The notes beneath the pieces were generated by a model. That model made no database searches. It worked only from the letters and a program-made list of their open reading frames with translations, and was not told the origin of the DNA. A DNA stretch of 64,000 nt, taken from positions 3,120,001 to 3,184,000 of the forward strand of contig NC_090780.1 in assembly GCF_040054535.1 (NCBI RefSeq). The letters run 5' to 3'. This DNA is from Antennarius striatus (lineage: Eukaryota > Chordata > Actinopteri > Lophiiformes > Antennariidae). Shown piece by piece: positions 13,409-27,830 of the stretch (position 1 is its first letter; every line of letters begins with the position of its first letter). The translations under genes were made by a program, and so were the position numbers.

Positions 13409-13588
13409 TCAGTCTTTGAGGACTTCAGGATCCTGGTTTTCCGCTGCCACTTTCAGCTGTTTCTGCGTCTGCATGTAGCGGTAAGCTCGCATCGTACACA
13501 GGTAGCCTCCGTACGCCGTCAGCAGCATCATCGTGGCGGAAAAGCCTTTGTAGCCGAGGTCGGCCAGGCGTTTCCCAGACACCATCAT
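13409..13588 (-). CDS. cox14: Cytochrome c oxidase assembly protein COX14
   Basis: Small mitochondrial inner-membrane protein that supports early assembly of complex IV, coupling COX1 synthesis to maturation. The reverse strand encodes 59 residues (58 from the second ATG) starting [20 protein letters not shown] and ending DPEVLKD; the human protein is 57 aa and has the same plan. A single membrane helix covers roughly residues 16-36 ([17 protein letters not shown]), followed by a basic, glutamine-rich tail. An acceptor (CCCCTCAG) lies at 13596-13604, seven bases before the first ATG, so the whole coding sequence is in one exon with a non-coding first exon upstream; a donor at 14325 (ACAG/GTGAGC) is a good partner. 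The frame overlaps a longer unrelated frame on the same strand, so it is easily missed. Confidence 0.92.
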   Translation of the reverse strand: MMVSGKRLADLGYKGFSATMMLLTAYGGYLCTMRAYRYMQTQKQLKVAAENQDPEVLKD

Positions 13589-14010
13589 GAGGATCCTGAG
13601 GGGTCAAGAAGAACACACTCCATCAGACGTCTGAGGCGACTTTGAACTGGTTTACAGATTCAAAGGTGACATCGTAATCAGATCTTCAAGTATGATTCGT
13701 TTTGCTGTGACAAACTTGTTCCCAGTACTGGTTTGTTAATCTGCCTGTTCGTGGGATTACTGTTACTGTTTGGTAGCTAATCCGATCATCTGAATCCAGA
13801 GTTAAGGTTTGGGTCTTATCGTGGGATGGAGACAAAAATTCGATTCCTATTTAGAAAGTGTTTATGAATGTCTGAAACCTGGAATAATAATCTAATTCCA
13901 AATTTGATCCTGTTACTTAAAAAATAGGTTAAGATGAGGGAAATAAAATCCACAAAATATTTTTGCATCAGGGGGACAACTACAGTGTTTTTGGGGTGGG
14001 GGTCCCAAAA

Positions 14011-14116
<106 letters not shown>

Positions 14117-14325
14117 GAAACATCAGTGGAGCCATGAGCTCCAACACGTTTCATTGTACTTCCGGTAGATATTATCTTGAGGGTAAATACTTGTTCTTGA
14201 AACTATATTTATGGCCTGTTATCAAAATGACATGAGACGGAATCATTAAACGTCTTATTTTCCACTTAAACACACAAAACACACCTTCAACACTTCATCA
14301 CAGCTACTAGCTAGCAGGCGCTCAC

Positions 14326-14835
14326 CTGTTTTCACACAAGTTGACGGAAAAAAACTATTTAACGACCTGGAGAGTCCTGTGTGTTAATCTGTCTTCTGTC
14401 GAATCACTTTAATTTGTCTTTTCTTACCTTTTCTTTTAAATTGATGTCTTGTATTGTCCAAGTACTCCTCAATGTCAGCTCCCCAGCCTGCAGTTAGCAT
14501 CAAAGTTAAATGTCGTTCGCTTTAATAAACTACGGGAAGCCGGAGGAGACATTTCTGCTGGAAAAAACAGCAGCACGCCACCTATTGGCCTGGAGTACAA
14601 TAATCACTGTTGATGTAGCGCTGTGCGATAATTCTATACTTACGTAAAAAAATCAGATGATCTTTGAGTTTTAATATTACTTTAATTAGACATAATTGAT
14701 ATAAAATAAATAAGTTGCACATTCTATGCTTATTAAAAATAAAGACTATTAAACCAGAATCGTATTCGTTCTGTTCTGACTGGAACCCACCGATGTTTCA
14801 GCCCGGACCCATTTCGGAGTTGCACACCCTCAAAT
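14326..14835. promoter_or_regulatory. Head-to-head promoter region of cox14 (-) and bcdin3d (+)
   Basis: The cox14 non-coding exon should end at 14326 (donor on the reverse strand) and the bcdin3d ATG is at 14836, so both transcripts must start inside about 0.5 kb. Divergent housekeeping genes this close normally share a bidirectional promoter. No TATA box was identified. Start sites are inferred from gene layout only. Confidence 0.55.
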
Positions 14836-15807
14836 ATGGCAACATGCTCGCTCGGTAACGACGCTGCCGATGAAGCGAACGATCCAGGAGCTGCTAGTTT
14901 TGGGAACTTTATAAACTATTACACATTCAACCCTCCCGAGAACCGCCTGAGTCTGATTCCAGCCACACTCCTGCAGGATTTAGGCTTTGGTGACGGCCGT
15001 CACCCCACGGAGATCCTGGACGTGGGCTGTAATTCAGGGGTATGCGATTCTGGGATGGGGAGGATGTGATGCTGAGGGCGATCGAGCAAATTTTGCAGAA
15101 TAAAGTTTGTTATCATAAAGAAGTTGTATTTAATACTACCTCTCCACACAAATCAATGTATTTTTAACGTGAAATCTGACTTGTCTCCTTGTGAACGGCA
15201 GGAACTGAGTATAGCCTTTTACAAACATGTGGTGCAGCAGCCTGTGTGCGAACTGGAGTCTGATCAAACCCACGTCCACCTGCTCGGCTGTGACCTGGAT
15301 GACGTCCTCATCCATCGGGCTCAGCAGGCGAACCCACTGCCGTGCAGCATCACCTTCCTCCAGCTTGACGTCATGAAGGACGCGGAGCAGCTGCAAGATT
15401 ACCTCCAGCAGCGCGGCTGCTCGTGTTTCCACGTGTGTCTGTGTCTGGCGGTCACCATGTGGGTCCACCTGCACCACGGGGACTCCGGCCTCCTGCGGCT
15501 CCTCTCCCACCTGGCCTCCATCAGCCAGCACCTCCTGCTGGAGGCTCAGCCCTGGAAGTGTTACCGCTCTGCAGCCCGGCGGCTGAGGAAGCTGGGCCGA
15601 GCAGACTTTGACCACTTCAAGGCCCTGAAGATCCGTGGGGACATAGCGGGACACGCCAGGGAGCACCTGGAAAGACACTGTGGAATGGAGCTCATCCAGA
15701 GCTTTGGAAGCACTACATGGGACCGAGAGCTACTGCTCTTCAAAAAGAGATGTGAAAAAGAGGAGTTTTCATCTGAGGCAGAGGATCAGCAGGGGGATGA
15801 GTTGTGA
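14836..15807 (+). CDS. bcdin3d: RNA 5'-monophosphate methyltransferase BCDIN3D
   Basis: SAM-dependent methyltransferase of the Bin3/MePCE family that methylates the 5' monophosphate of small RNAs (cytosolic tRNA-His, pre-miRNAs in mammals). Two exons, 14836-15039 and 15202-15807, join in phase 0 across a 162-bp intron (donor GG/GTATGC, acceptor GGCAG/GAAC) to give 269 residues; human is 292. Exon 1 carries the family N-terminus (FGNFINYYTFNPPENRLSLI) and SAM motif I, LDVGCNSG, which ends exactly at the splice site. Exon 2 starts ELSIAFYKH, then has the acidic motif II (GCDLDD), the VTMWVHLHHGD segment and the Bin3 C-terminal hallmark QPWKCYRSAARRLRKLG. The tail after WDRELLLF is short and acidic. 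No missing key residue was seen. The start is the first ATG before the conserved region. Confidence 0.96.
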
Positions 15808-18602
15808 CAGCATCAGTGAGTGGAAGTGGGAGGAAAGACACCAATAAGGACAACATTAGTTACTGCAGTTTGTCTCTGATCGTGTCAAACTGCTGGATGA
15901 AATGTGACACTATGTGAAACCTGAGTGTTTAAGAGCATTTACTCAGAGGCAAACCGAAGACGTGTCAACAGGTTAAAGACTTGTTTCCACATATTTCTTT
16001 TCAAAAGGAATGACACCACAATAACTGCTTACAAAAAAAAAAAAAAATAGAATAGCACTGGAGAAGCTTTAATCAGACTGTTGGGCGTCCCTAGAAATAT
16101 TCCAGTTATATTATGTCATAATTTATTAACCTGACATTGGAAAAATATACATGTTAGCCTTGACAATTATGTCTGATTAACAATACGTCACCCTTAGCTA
16201 GTTTTGCAGTTTGTAAAACAGGTTCCACAAGACATGAGAGGGGAGGGAAAAAAGTCAACAGGTTATAACGGAAGATGAAATGATCCATCAGGTCTGGCTG
16301 AATTGTAGTCGTTCTTACAGTTTGGTGTGGGTACACTACGGGTTATGAACTGTTAATACAAAAAAATGTGAAGTATCTATTTAAAAATGACAGAATTCAA
16401 ACTTGTCTGTTCAGCCTTTGGTTGCTGGTCTAGAACGAAAAATTATGCATTTACTTGTTATACCTAAAAACCATGAAATACGTATTTTGTGTTGCGTTCA
16501 AATTGTTTACAACATGACGTAGCTACACAACATGGTATGTAGACAGAATACGATGAATTCCCCCTCTGTCGAAACTGACTGAAGGTCAACAACTACACAA
16601 AAAAAAAGCACGAGTATTGTCATCATTTTAATTACAGAATACTAAAAATAACATTACATAAAATGTCTTCTTAAAAGAAACCATTGAATATTACAAAGGT
16701 TGCAAATTTTGTAAAGTTAGGATATAAAATCTTTGAACAGTGGTGCATACTTGAAAAAGAAAAATAATTTTTGTAAAATGTATATATTAACTGTTCTACT
16801 ACATTAAAAAAAATGAGATGGACACAAATTGCAGACAGACGAGATGAGTCGCCGCTGCCATTACCGCAGCGAGCGCTCGTCTCCCGAGGAAGAAAGACTT
16901 GAGATGCACAGCACACACCACAATCAGCTTAAGTCTTCAAGTTACGTCTATGTTAAAAAAAAATCTCAAAAATGGGGGAGGGATAGGGGGTGGGTGTTAC
17001 CATTTACAACAGATGAAAAACAACAAGCTCTGATAGACTTAAAAAAGTGACTTGGTGGCTGCTCCCAATATTCACACACGTCTCGGTGGGTGAAAACCCG
17101 ACTACACTGGCCTTGGTTCCATACACACAATTATCCACAGGTTCAAACTGTACAGGTGAGTTTTGAGTAACCTCATACTTAAAATCTTTCCACCGACATG
17201 GAAGTAACATCCAGCTGTTTTTGTTTCCTAACAGCCATTCCTATATCCTACTGTACAACTGGTCAGTCAGAGCCACCGTCACACAATTCAATACCAGGAG
17301 GTCACCTTAAGGAAATGGAATCAACTGTACACCAGGTGGAGGGAGGGAGCTGTGAGAGGGGGGGGGGGGCATGCATATTCCAACATGTGCTTGCTTTCTT
17401 CCTGTGTTTTTTTTTTCCTTCTTCTACAATTTGTCACCCTGTGTCATTCATCATGAGCCCTTGAGATGTTTTAATTCAAACCCACAGAATCAATGAAAAA
17501 AAAATAAAAAATCACGCATTAATAGCATTCAAAAAAACCAAAAACCTGTTTGATCCGCGGACGTTTGATCCTCTAACGTACGACACACTGGCCAGTCATG
17601 TCCAGAGGTATTTTTTTTTGTTAAAGTCTCCTGCTGTTTCTCGAGACACGTTGCGTCACATTTTTTTGGTAAACAAACACGAGGAAAGATGAAGGGGAAG
17701 GGTTCTTTCCTGAAAAAAAAAAAAAGTCAAGGTCGGAGGGGGTTTTAATCAAGGGTTACGCTGAGTGGCAGAATCGCTGTTACTTCTGTGCAGCAGTAGT
17801 GGTTTCATCGGCCCGTGACGACCGGGGGGGGGGGGGGGCAGCGACGACGACTAAGGGATGAACCCGGAGGACACGTCTGAGAAGACCGAGGCATTCAGGA
17901 GGAGATAGAGGCGAGCGGAGCTACATGAGTCGACGGGTCTGTTTGCTCAGACCGCTGGCGTTTGTTTTTTTTTCTTTCCATCACGGGTCCAGAAGCTGAT
18001 GCTTATCATGTAAGCTAATAATGCTGTTAAGGTTCAGATGAGTCCCCCTGAGTTAGTGCACACATCAGAGTCAGGCAGACCTTCGCCCACTTGTTCATTA
18101 AGAAATTCACAATAAGAAATTCAACAATTTAATATCAAACTTTTTACAAGCTTTGGAGAGAAAGGAGCCCGTTGTAGTTTTTACAAGTCTGTGATTGGGG
18201 AAGATTTGTGTCAGGGTTAGTGTGGAGGAAAGGGTGGGTGGGGAGGGGGGGGTGGCAGCAGCACCCACAAACTGGTGCAGCTAAACTCTTTTGAGTCCTG
18301 CTCATTTGCTGAAGATCTCTGAGAAGAATGCATCTTGCGTTCAGAATGTGATGTGCGCTACGTAGTGCCCGACCAGAGTGGGGGGGGGGTGTCGTTTTGA
18401 GCGAGCTCACACCTTCATTACTGATGTCTGATGTGATTCATGAGAGGTCGTCTGTGCAGGTCTGTCCAGCAGGCGAGTGGTTGAGGATCTGGTCAAGTGC
18501 TGGTGTTGCAGGTTTCGCTGACTGTGTGTCAGTCAGACAGACAGGTAGGTAGGTAGACAGGCATGTGGACTGTAATGAGACTAAGAAGGGGGAAGCTAAA
18601 GG
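15808..18602. other. 3' region between bcdin3d and ppp4r1l
   Basis: 2.8 kb between convergent stops. It must contain the bcdin3d 3' UTR (+) and the ppp4r1l 3' UTR (-). A reverse-strand AATAAA at 16122-16127 could end a long ppp4r1l UTR; this is a guess. Several A or G homopolymer runs are present (A at 16031-16046, G near 17824-17838). No coding content was recognised. Confidence 0.5.
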
Positions 18603-21600
18603 CTAAATCAAGGGAGCCGTCTCCATCAAGCCTTTTTTGGGGTCCAGGCTGGCAAAGAAGCGGACGTCCCGGTCCTTGTCGGACTGCAGAGTCATCACCG
18701 TCTCTTCCAGCTCGTCGGAGTACGCACAGCCAGGATCCTTGAAGTAGGCTGCAAACACACAATTCAGTTAAAGGATGTAGGCAGCAGATGATGTAGAAGA
18801 TAACTAAAGGGCTGCTGTAGTCTTATTGCAAAGAAAACCCAAGAAAACACCCACGGTTAACTCTAATCTGAGTAACATTTGATAAAAACCTCAATATTCA
18901 GATGAGTCATGAGACGTTTGCACCATCAGCAACAAAGAAAATGTTTATAATAAATAATAAGGTAAAAAATAAAAGTTGCTGCAGTGGAAAAGGACTTTTA
19001 AGAATTTAATTCTTAAAAAGGAACCAATGAACATTGAGTCATCAGTTAAAATGGTTTTGATCTCAATTTATTTACTGCCAACAATAAAAACTTCATTGCC
19101 TTTTTCCTGAAAACATGAATCAACTGTTTTTTCTCTTACCTTTCTCCATGATACTCTGCCGTAGAGCCTTGGCCACCAGGACGCGGACATTGGCCACCGG
19201 GTCCGAGGAGAGGCTGAGCAGACTGGGGAGAAGGTGCTGGCTAAACTGGTCCATGGGCATACAGTCCTCCTCCACCACGGCCTAGAGTCGGAGACAGAAA
19301 GAAGAAGCTCTGGATGATGAACGTCTGTCACACGAGTCAGAAGGTACAGGAGAGAAACCAGTCAGGGTCCGTTTAGAAATACTGTCCAAGAAAAAGGAAC
19401 ATTTCACATTTGGTTTTTATTTCTTTAAATCCAGAATCTGAAGGCGTGTTTCACACTTAAAGGCGATAATAAAAGAGATGAAAGTCTGCTTTGGTGAACA
19501 TTTCATTCTTTAGACGGGACCGGTTAATCATCTGAAACCACTGACCTGGCAGATGAAGGCGAAGGCCTGCCGTCCGACCCACTTGGGACAGTGGCAGAAC
19601 CTGACAGTGAGCTCATTGATGAAGTTCAAGCCCAGATCATCAGCCCCACACGTATATAATTTCTGGAGGATCTCTACGACCTGAAAAACAGGCGACACAA
19701 TTCAAAGCAACAAATCTCTCGTGCGTTTGTAGCAGTTCCATTTCTGAACCAGATTCAGAAGTAGATGTTGGACCGACAAAAGTGACAGAATAAGACAGAT
19801 TATGAGTCACAAGCTGAACCCTTATACCAATGGAGTATCATGTTAGCCTATGTCGGAGGATTAGCAACTTCAAAACAGTTTAAATATCTTCAGAAATGTT
19901 TGTCGACTTATTGAACTGAACATTTTGATTGCTTACAGCAGCAGAAAGACACTCAACGTTTTAAACTCACCAATTTATACGAGATCCATCTGACCTCCGA
20001 GACTTTGTCAGAACAGAGTGTGAGAGCGATTTGTCTGAGGTAGTCATACACGTCGTAGTGGCTGTACAACTCTATGATCAAGATCAGCTGTCTGCAGGGG
20101 GCACAAAGAACACTTCAGGTCAGCAGGTCTGACAGTCATGGAAGCTTTTTTTCTATTCATTACAATAACAGAAGCTCCAGATGAAGTTGGATGAGTCTGT
20201 CACAGCGTGAGTGTAATGATCTCCAGAACGGAAACGCAGGAGGAGACGTACTCAGCAAGCTCGTATCTGAATCTCCAGTTGCGGTTGTTGTCCGTCACCA
20301 TGAACTCCTGCAGCTGGTACAGATATTCTCTCCTCTTGTCTGCATGCAGAAGCTGGAACAGAATAAACATGAAGCATCTCATTTACATCTAACACGACCT
20401 GTAAGTGTTACTGCACCGGAGTCGACGATCTCACCTTGAGGAAGTCGTAGAGGTGTTTTAGCACTCCTATTCGCACCTCGTCCAGGTCTTTGAGGAAACC
20501 GTTGAAGATGGGCACCAGGTCAGCTGCTGTCAACTGGTCTCCTAGAATGACGGCCAGCTCGTGGATGGAGAAGGCCAGCGTACGCCGCACCTTCCACTGA
20601 GAGCATGAAGGTGGGAGAGAAACAAGACCAGCCGGTTTCATAAATACCCTCATGCACAAACTTAAAGGTTCTAAACAGTTCACGCTTTCAAAAATTGCTG
20701 ATAGTGACACGACAGTCAGATTTGTCACCTCACAGACTAAAAATAACGGCACGTCAATTCTGAACGTCCGATATTTTGTGAATTGTCCTCCTGCACGATT
20801 ACCTTTTGCCGTACCCTACAATAGCACCCAGTATGTTGGTGGGCTTACAATGTCACCATAGTAACACAAGAGCAGCACAAATGGATTGATCACAAAGAAG
20901 AAAGGCAAATTCCAACCCCTGGAATAACACTGTATTTTGCAACATAATAATATAAATATTATTTTAATAAATGGTCATTTGGCTTAATTATAACCTCATT
21001 TTTGAATTGTTGTTGAATCATGTCAGAAAAAATGTCAGTTTGTCAGACGTGCTGCATGTTCAGCGACCCGTCAGTTGTGAAGCATTGAAAATATTCCTAC
21101 AGCAGCCTTTAACAAGTGTCCTGGTAAGATAATCCATCCTTACATCTCCTCTTAAAACAGGAAACTGCAGGAAGATAATGAACGAAAAATGTGACTACGC
21201 AAATTCGAATGGAAATGAAGCCGTCCAGTCACTGGTGTGGATCCAGTACAATGCTGTCATTCCACCAGTGACATCAGTGCTGTGGTGAAGTAATGAGTAA
21301 CAGCATGACTGAGTGCCGTCAGCCTTCCTGCTCCTGTGAGGTGATGAAATGTTCCCTACGTACGTCGTGTTCCTTTGACACAAGTAACACATTTACACAA
21401 CAAGTGTAACATACAAGAAAACACTGACAGGGACACACTGTTGCCCCACAAGCACATAAAGAAAAGCCCAGCTACAAACAGCTAATGGGTGGCCACTTTA
21501 TTCAGTAAAAGTTTTAAGCACTAGTTCAGATTTTTTTTGTTAATTTATGACGTCACCATTAAACACGCAAACAAAAACTTAACAGTGCTCCAACATCTAA

Positions 21601-24600
21601 AAAACCTCTTGATCCGAACGTCTTACAAATCAAGCTTTAACTACAGAAGTCCTTCTGCTGAAGTGTGACACAACCTTTAACACTTTATAACTAGTTTAGT
21701 GTGAAATTATTGATGAGGAAAACAAAACACTGACTTAAAATAAGCCGACATATTTAATAAAAAGTTAACTTCCTGTGTTTAAAATAAATTCAGTCACTGT
21801 TCAAAGTCACTTCAACGTTCCATCTTCAGACTTGAGAGAAGACGACGCCTCTCTTGGCTTCTAGCCATAGGTCATATTTACATTATTTAAAATTCACATT
21901 TAGTACGTCTAGTTTGACAACTTTCTCTTGTTTGTCAGAAGGAAACCAGAATTTGTTAAGTGAAATGCTGTGAGCATTCTCATTGGTCTAAAATCATTGC
22001 ATAGTCATTCGATCAATTTGTTAGCAAACACACTTAAGTTAGTTCAATTTTCCGTCACGGAAAATTGAAATTCCGTCCCGTCTCTCTGCCTACCTGCACG
22101 TCCGTGGCGAGGGTTTCGTACGTGTCCTTGAGGCAGTGCCAGTTCTGTCGTCCCAGAGTGAGCGCCACCCCCGGCAGGCTGAAGGCACAGTGTTTGGCTA
22201 TCTCTGTGTCCACCGTCTGGGCCCGGGTCGGGTCCGTCATCGAGAGGTACTGGTCCAGCAGCTGCTGGGGGATGACGTTCTGGAGACAGGAGGAACATCA
22301 GCGCACGGGGAAGAGGTAGTTTAGTCCACGCCGTTCAGTATCAGCTGTGAGGGTCTGATCAATACCTGTACAAAGCTTTAACTGACCTGGACCTTCGGTC
22401 TATCCTCCGGTACCGGGCTGTGAGCAGAATTCTCCTTCACCTCCTCCTCCAATCTCTCTATTAGTTCAGACGCCTGCACACAGAATCACGTTCACGGTTA
22501 AGAAATAAGTTGTAATCGATCATAACAGTCAATCCACATAACCTACAGCAGCTCAAGCTACACAATAAGAGCTCAAATATTTCCTACCAGAACAGGGAAA
22601 TCAGGAGGACATTCTTCCTGGTCCGGTTCTTCCTCCACAGGCTCCGTCTGCGTCTCCTCGTCTCCTTGCTCCTGGATGGGATTCGACTCAGCGTCCGGAG
22701 GAGTTTCGACTGTTTGCTCCTCCGCTGTCGGACTCTCGTCGGTTTCTGATTGGATCTCCACGGACTCGCCGTCGGGCGTCGGATCGGCGTTGGTCTCAGG
22801 CTGCTGCTCCTCCTCTGGATGGGGTTCAGTCAGGCTGTCGTCTGTTGGACTGTCATCCGCCGGGCTGTCCAGCTGGGCTGCCTTCAAAGCCGCTGACAGC
22901 ACCTGGACTTGAGCTGGAGGTCAATTCACACACAAACTTACTGCAGGTGAACAAAATCTACGCTCATCATATATAGTCTGGCTCTTGAGGCCTACCTTGG
23001 ACATCAGGGTCATCCAGGTGGGGCTGCAAACGGTCTAAGACCATTTGGATCTGATCGCTGGTTGCTTTGCCGGGGCTGGACTTAGACTCAGGACAAGTAT
23101 TTTCAGGTTGCTCCTTGTCCTTGTTCTCGTTCTCCTCCACAGATGTCTGACAGCTGAGCATCTCCAGCTCCCCGCTGATGTCTGGCAGAGGAGATCTCCA
23201 ATAGTGGAAAGAATTAAAGTTCTCGTCTGTGTGCTCTGATTCTTTTGTGTTCTTAGTGTTGTTGCTGGTTGTGGGGCTGGTGTTGCTACAGGAGAGCGCT
23301 TGAGAGAAGCTGCTGAACATCTCTCTAGGGGCAGAGTTGTGGCTGTCATCAAAGTGCATTTCCTCTGTGTCAGCTGTCAGCGCGTGCTCTGGAGACGGCG
23401 TGGCACGGCCGTCCTGGTTCGGAGGCGTGTGAGTCACGGTTCTTTCTGTGCGGCAGCTGCTGATGTCCGAGCAGTTCAGAGAGTTGAGGGAGAGGTCGCT
23501 GAAATGTGGGGCAAAAAGGATAGAAATAATTAGAAAACAGAATAATCACGAGATTTTTTAAACTTCAGCACATATATCAATATTTGCGAACTCAGAGTGT
23601 AATTTGAGACATTTAAGAGCAAAAAGCTAACTGAGGAAAAGGAACTGTGTGTGGTGTTAAAGCATGTGGTTTTCTGTGCCTCCAGCAGTGTCCAAACAAA
23701 CTGAAAAGAATCGAGTGATTTATCAAAGTGAAACATCAGCTGTAAAATGCGTGCTAAGGTTAAGGTCAGGCGGTCCTACTTGTCCAAAGTACACCGGGGG
23801 ACTTCTAGTAGGGCGCCGTCCTCCCTGAAGTGAAAACCTGTGCTGGAGGGGTTGGCAAAGGTGGAGATGAACCGACCTAGAGACTGAAAAGCAGCTTGTC
23901 GCACCTAAAAGTGTGGGGAAAAAAATATTATGTCAAGTGTGTACAATAATTTGAATATAATTTCTTCTTCAACAGTGTAAAAAAACAAAAATATATGATC
24001 AAATTTAAGATAAAGCAAAGTACATCAAGACGACATACACGGTGGTGAGGAAAATACACATTTAGGATGCAATTCAGAGCAAACACTGCTCTACTTTCAT
24101 CACAGATCAGAGGAAGTTACACACACCATGTGAACATCTTACCCAACGAGACTGGTCACTAATGAGGCTGATGAACAAGGGGGACAAATTTGTGCGTCGT
24201 ACTTCTGGAGAGGTGGAGTTGGAAACCATCATGAAACACTCTGCACAGGCCTTCCTGATGCCCCACAGACTGTCTGAGCACAAGTCGAAGAACTTGGGCA
24301 TCTACGTGAAAAACAGAAGATCAATCAAACTCCACACGAATAAAACGACTTTCAACAGCAGGAAACAAACAAACAACTGGCCTGATAATGGCCAATGTCA
24401 CTACACTGCAGTCACACACAGCTGACTGAACACATTATCCTAAGTCATATTCAGCCAGAATAGTTCGTTTTAAATAAATAAGTTCCTCACCAGTAGCTTT
24501 TCTGTGGCTTCCTGACCCACAATCGAACAAAACTCTCCAAAATTGGCTGCGCAGACCTGAAATCAATAACAAACAATAAATAAGGAAGGAAAGGAGAAGT

Positions 24601-27600
24601 TTGGCCACAACATAATTGTTTATTTTGAACCATCAGACAGTGGGTTAACACTGCACTCTTCATAGTGTCTCAAAAAATACCAATAATGTTGACTTACGTA
24701 TTATGGAAACGCTACGCTAAACCCTATTAATGTTTGCACCATATTATGAATAAATATCATTGTTTAAATTTAAAATATAAATGTAAATGTTGGGGAACAC
24801 TCGTGTTGCGTTACAACCTTAAATTCATCTGACACATTTAATAATAATCCTCATGAGGGATTTATTTGCTTATTTGGTTTCTTGGGGTAAAACAAGAAAT
24901 AAAAGATTTAGAGCAGAACAGAATTAAACACAAAAAAAAGAAGAATTTTCTAATGTTCGACAGCCTCTGCTGCTCCTGTGGTAGCAGCAGCTGCGTAAGA
25001 GAATTAACATTCCTCACAGAAAACAAAAGTGCAGTTTGGGCTGACGTGACACGCAAAACACAATTATGGGACGACTCGCAGTTTTATCACATTTTTCCTG
25101 AGAGAACACTTGTTCACAATTGTTCATTCAGTTGTGTGCAATGTGGCAGAAAATATCCTGAACATTTATAAACATAAAGAACATAAATGTCTGACTTCCT
25201 AGTTTTTAGACATTTGATCACAATTAAACTGTTAGGAAGTTGATTACCTTGCGAACTTGAAAGAGTCTGGCGTCACTGCACAGGTCGCAGAAACGTGGCA
25301 GCAGCAGATGCTCCACTGTGTCTTTACTAAGCATAGTGACGACTTTACACATGATCTGTATGCAGAGAGAATGTTATGAGGAAATGAGTTTGCGTCTATC
25401 AAGAGGTGAAACAGTCCTTTATGGATTATCAAACACTGGAACCTGAATTGGAATAGCTCTAACTTACACCACACGGTTTTCACCTTCATACCATTCAAGC
25501 CATTTTCCCAAGAAACACACAACAGATTGTAACGACTAAACATCTTCCTTATAAGAATAATAGTTTCTTACAGCAACTGCTTCGATTTTGTAGTCATCGT
25601 CACTGCTGGGTTCTGTGAGTTCAAGCAAAACAGGACAAACTTTGGTTTCCATATCAGCTTTAGAAATGAGGCCCTGCTCCAACAGAACGAGCAGCGCTGC
25701 CTGGCTTGTCTTCCGCACCTGCCAAAGGAGAGAGGACATTTGTAACCGTAAGGCGATGCATGAATTTGCTCAGTGAAGATATTTTTTCTACATTTTCTTA
25801 TTTGGTAAAATCCTGACAAAAAGAGTAAAAGGGTAATCTTGAGCAGCAGTAATGGTTGTTTTTACTGGAAAAATCTGCTCGTTGGTCAGTGTGAAGCATA
25901 CCTGGTTATTTGGATCAGTGAGATATCGCACCACAATGGGCACCAAGTATCTTGAGAAAGCAGCTGGGAAGTTGGGCCGACTCTCGTGTAAGAACATGGC
26001 AATGTTGGGTACCTGTTCCATCAGCTCAGCTCGCACCGTGGGCTCTGAACACACATTGAGATTAAAAGAAAAGTAAAAATACAATACGTGCAGTTTGGTT
26101 CTGTAAGTATTAGCTCCTTACAATCATGTTATGATAAATCCTTTAAGGATATTTATGGTATTTAAGGAAAAACATTGATTTAAGAAGAGAAAAAAAACTT
26201 TTAAAAAAGTAGAGATTCATCTTAAGACGTGAAAACTAAATAAATAGAAATGAATCTACCTCCATCTTCTGACATTCTGGCCACCGTCTCCATGACGCTG
26301 ATAAAATCATTCTCATTGTCACTGAACTCTCGAAGCACATCCAGCAGGCCTCGAGCCACAATCTGCCTGGAAAGCAACAGAGGGTCAAGTTAGCAGACTG
26401 CCTGCTGAGAGCGTGTGTTCTTAAAGAACACAAAACAGTGACAGGCTGTCAGGTGCGGGGGCTTGGACCGCATAAACATGAAATACCCGTAGACAGAAAC
26501 TAAACTCATCTGTATTGGGGAACTAAACATTATTGTTTGGAGCAGATAGAAAATTAATCAAACTCTTGTTCTTATGGGTTCACAATATAATCAGAGGGTT
26601 TTGATGTGAGCAAACCAACGCCATCCGTTTTCTGTACGAATGTGACAAATTTATCAGTCACCTCACGCCTCGCTCAGATGTCACACAGTCGCGGCACAAC
26701 TTTAATTCCTTTGGTGTTCCTGCACTAGACTGTAGGCAGGTATGTGCTGAGTAAACACACAGGAATGCAGACAATCATCCCCATGACAATGAAAACACAC
26801 ACCTACAGTCAACTTGAGATTGCCAATGGTGATCTCAGGTCTACATGTTCTAACTTGGGCTTTATCACACAATTACAGCAGTTAAAACGTAATAATAAAC
26901 AGAATGTTTAAGAAGAAGAGGAGAGAAAATAAAAAACATATCATTGTGTAACATTAAACCATGAAATGTTTGAGTTGTAAAAATTTGCGATAGCTTTCTC
27001 GCAACACGATCTGAAAAGTTAATAAAACTTTTTAAAAGAGCAGAACAAATACTAGAGTAAACTGGAGTCATCTCCATGTCAGGGTTGATTAAAAATACCA
27101 ACTCACTTCTCAGTTCATTTTAAACTCTTCCAAATCAAGACTTTAAATCATGATTATATCATGGCTAAATATTATTTCCAAGAGGTGACATCTATGTAAC
27201 TTGCCAGATGTTCTTTACATTATAGATTCTTCTAGGTCACATATGTTTTCTTCACATTGAATCCCGAAGAGAATGTCTACGCAGCAAGATTACAGGGAAA
27301 TATTGCAGACTTGGTGTAAACAATGAAGACACAAAAGGTCATTGATTCTCTGGAAGTAAGTTAGCAGCAAAGAACTTTAATGAATAGTCATCAAATTTCT
27401 GGTCAAAGCTTTAGCAAGTCGGGATTTGGTCTCGTCCGCGCATACACAAGGATTTAAATAAAGTTTTCTCTTCAGTTTTTAAATTAATTCACATTCATAT
27501 GAGAAAACCAATGAAAAATATCTCTGTCTACATGAAAACACAAAACAGCAGTTGAGACGATGTGCAGAGCATTCCACAGCAGCAGACGGTGACATATTTC

Positions 27601-27782
27601 AGTGTGTGACGGTTGTACCACATTTAAGACTCAAGTAAAGTCATCTTATGTTTATTTTTAACAGTAGTGAAAAAGAAAAGGACATTAGAAAGTAAAATAG
27701 CAGATCTACAACACATTTGACCACTTTCAACTTGACGCGAACACTGACCAAAAAAAAGGCAGATCTTCAAACTTTAGATGTG

Positions 27783-27830
<48 letters not shown>

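Noticed and set aside
13425-13616. 63-codon reverse-strand frame over cox14.
   Set aside because: Different register from the COX14 frame and without similarity; it is a shadow.
15136-15678. 180-codon open frame on the reverse strand.
   Set aside because: Lies exactly antisense to bcdin3d exon 2 and has no recognisable domain; a shadow of GC-rich coding sequence.
22065-22319. Forward-strand frames over ppp4r1l exons.
   Set aside because: Antisense shadows of exon 14, which is fully explained on the reverse strand.
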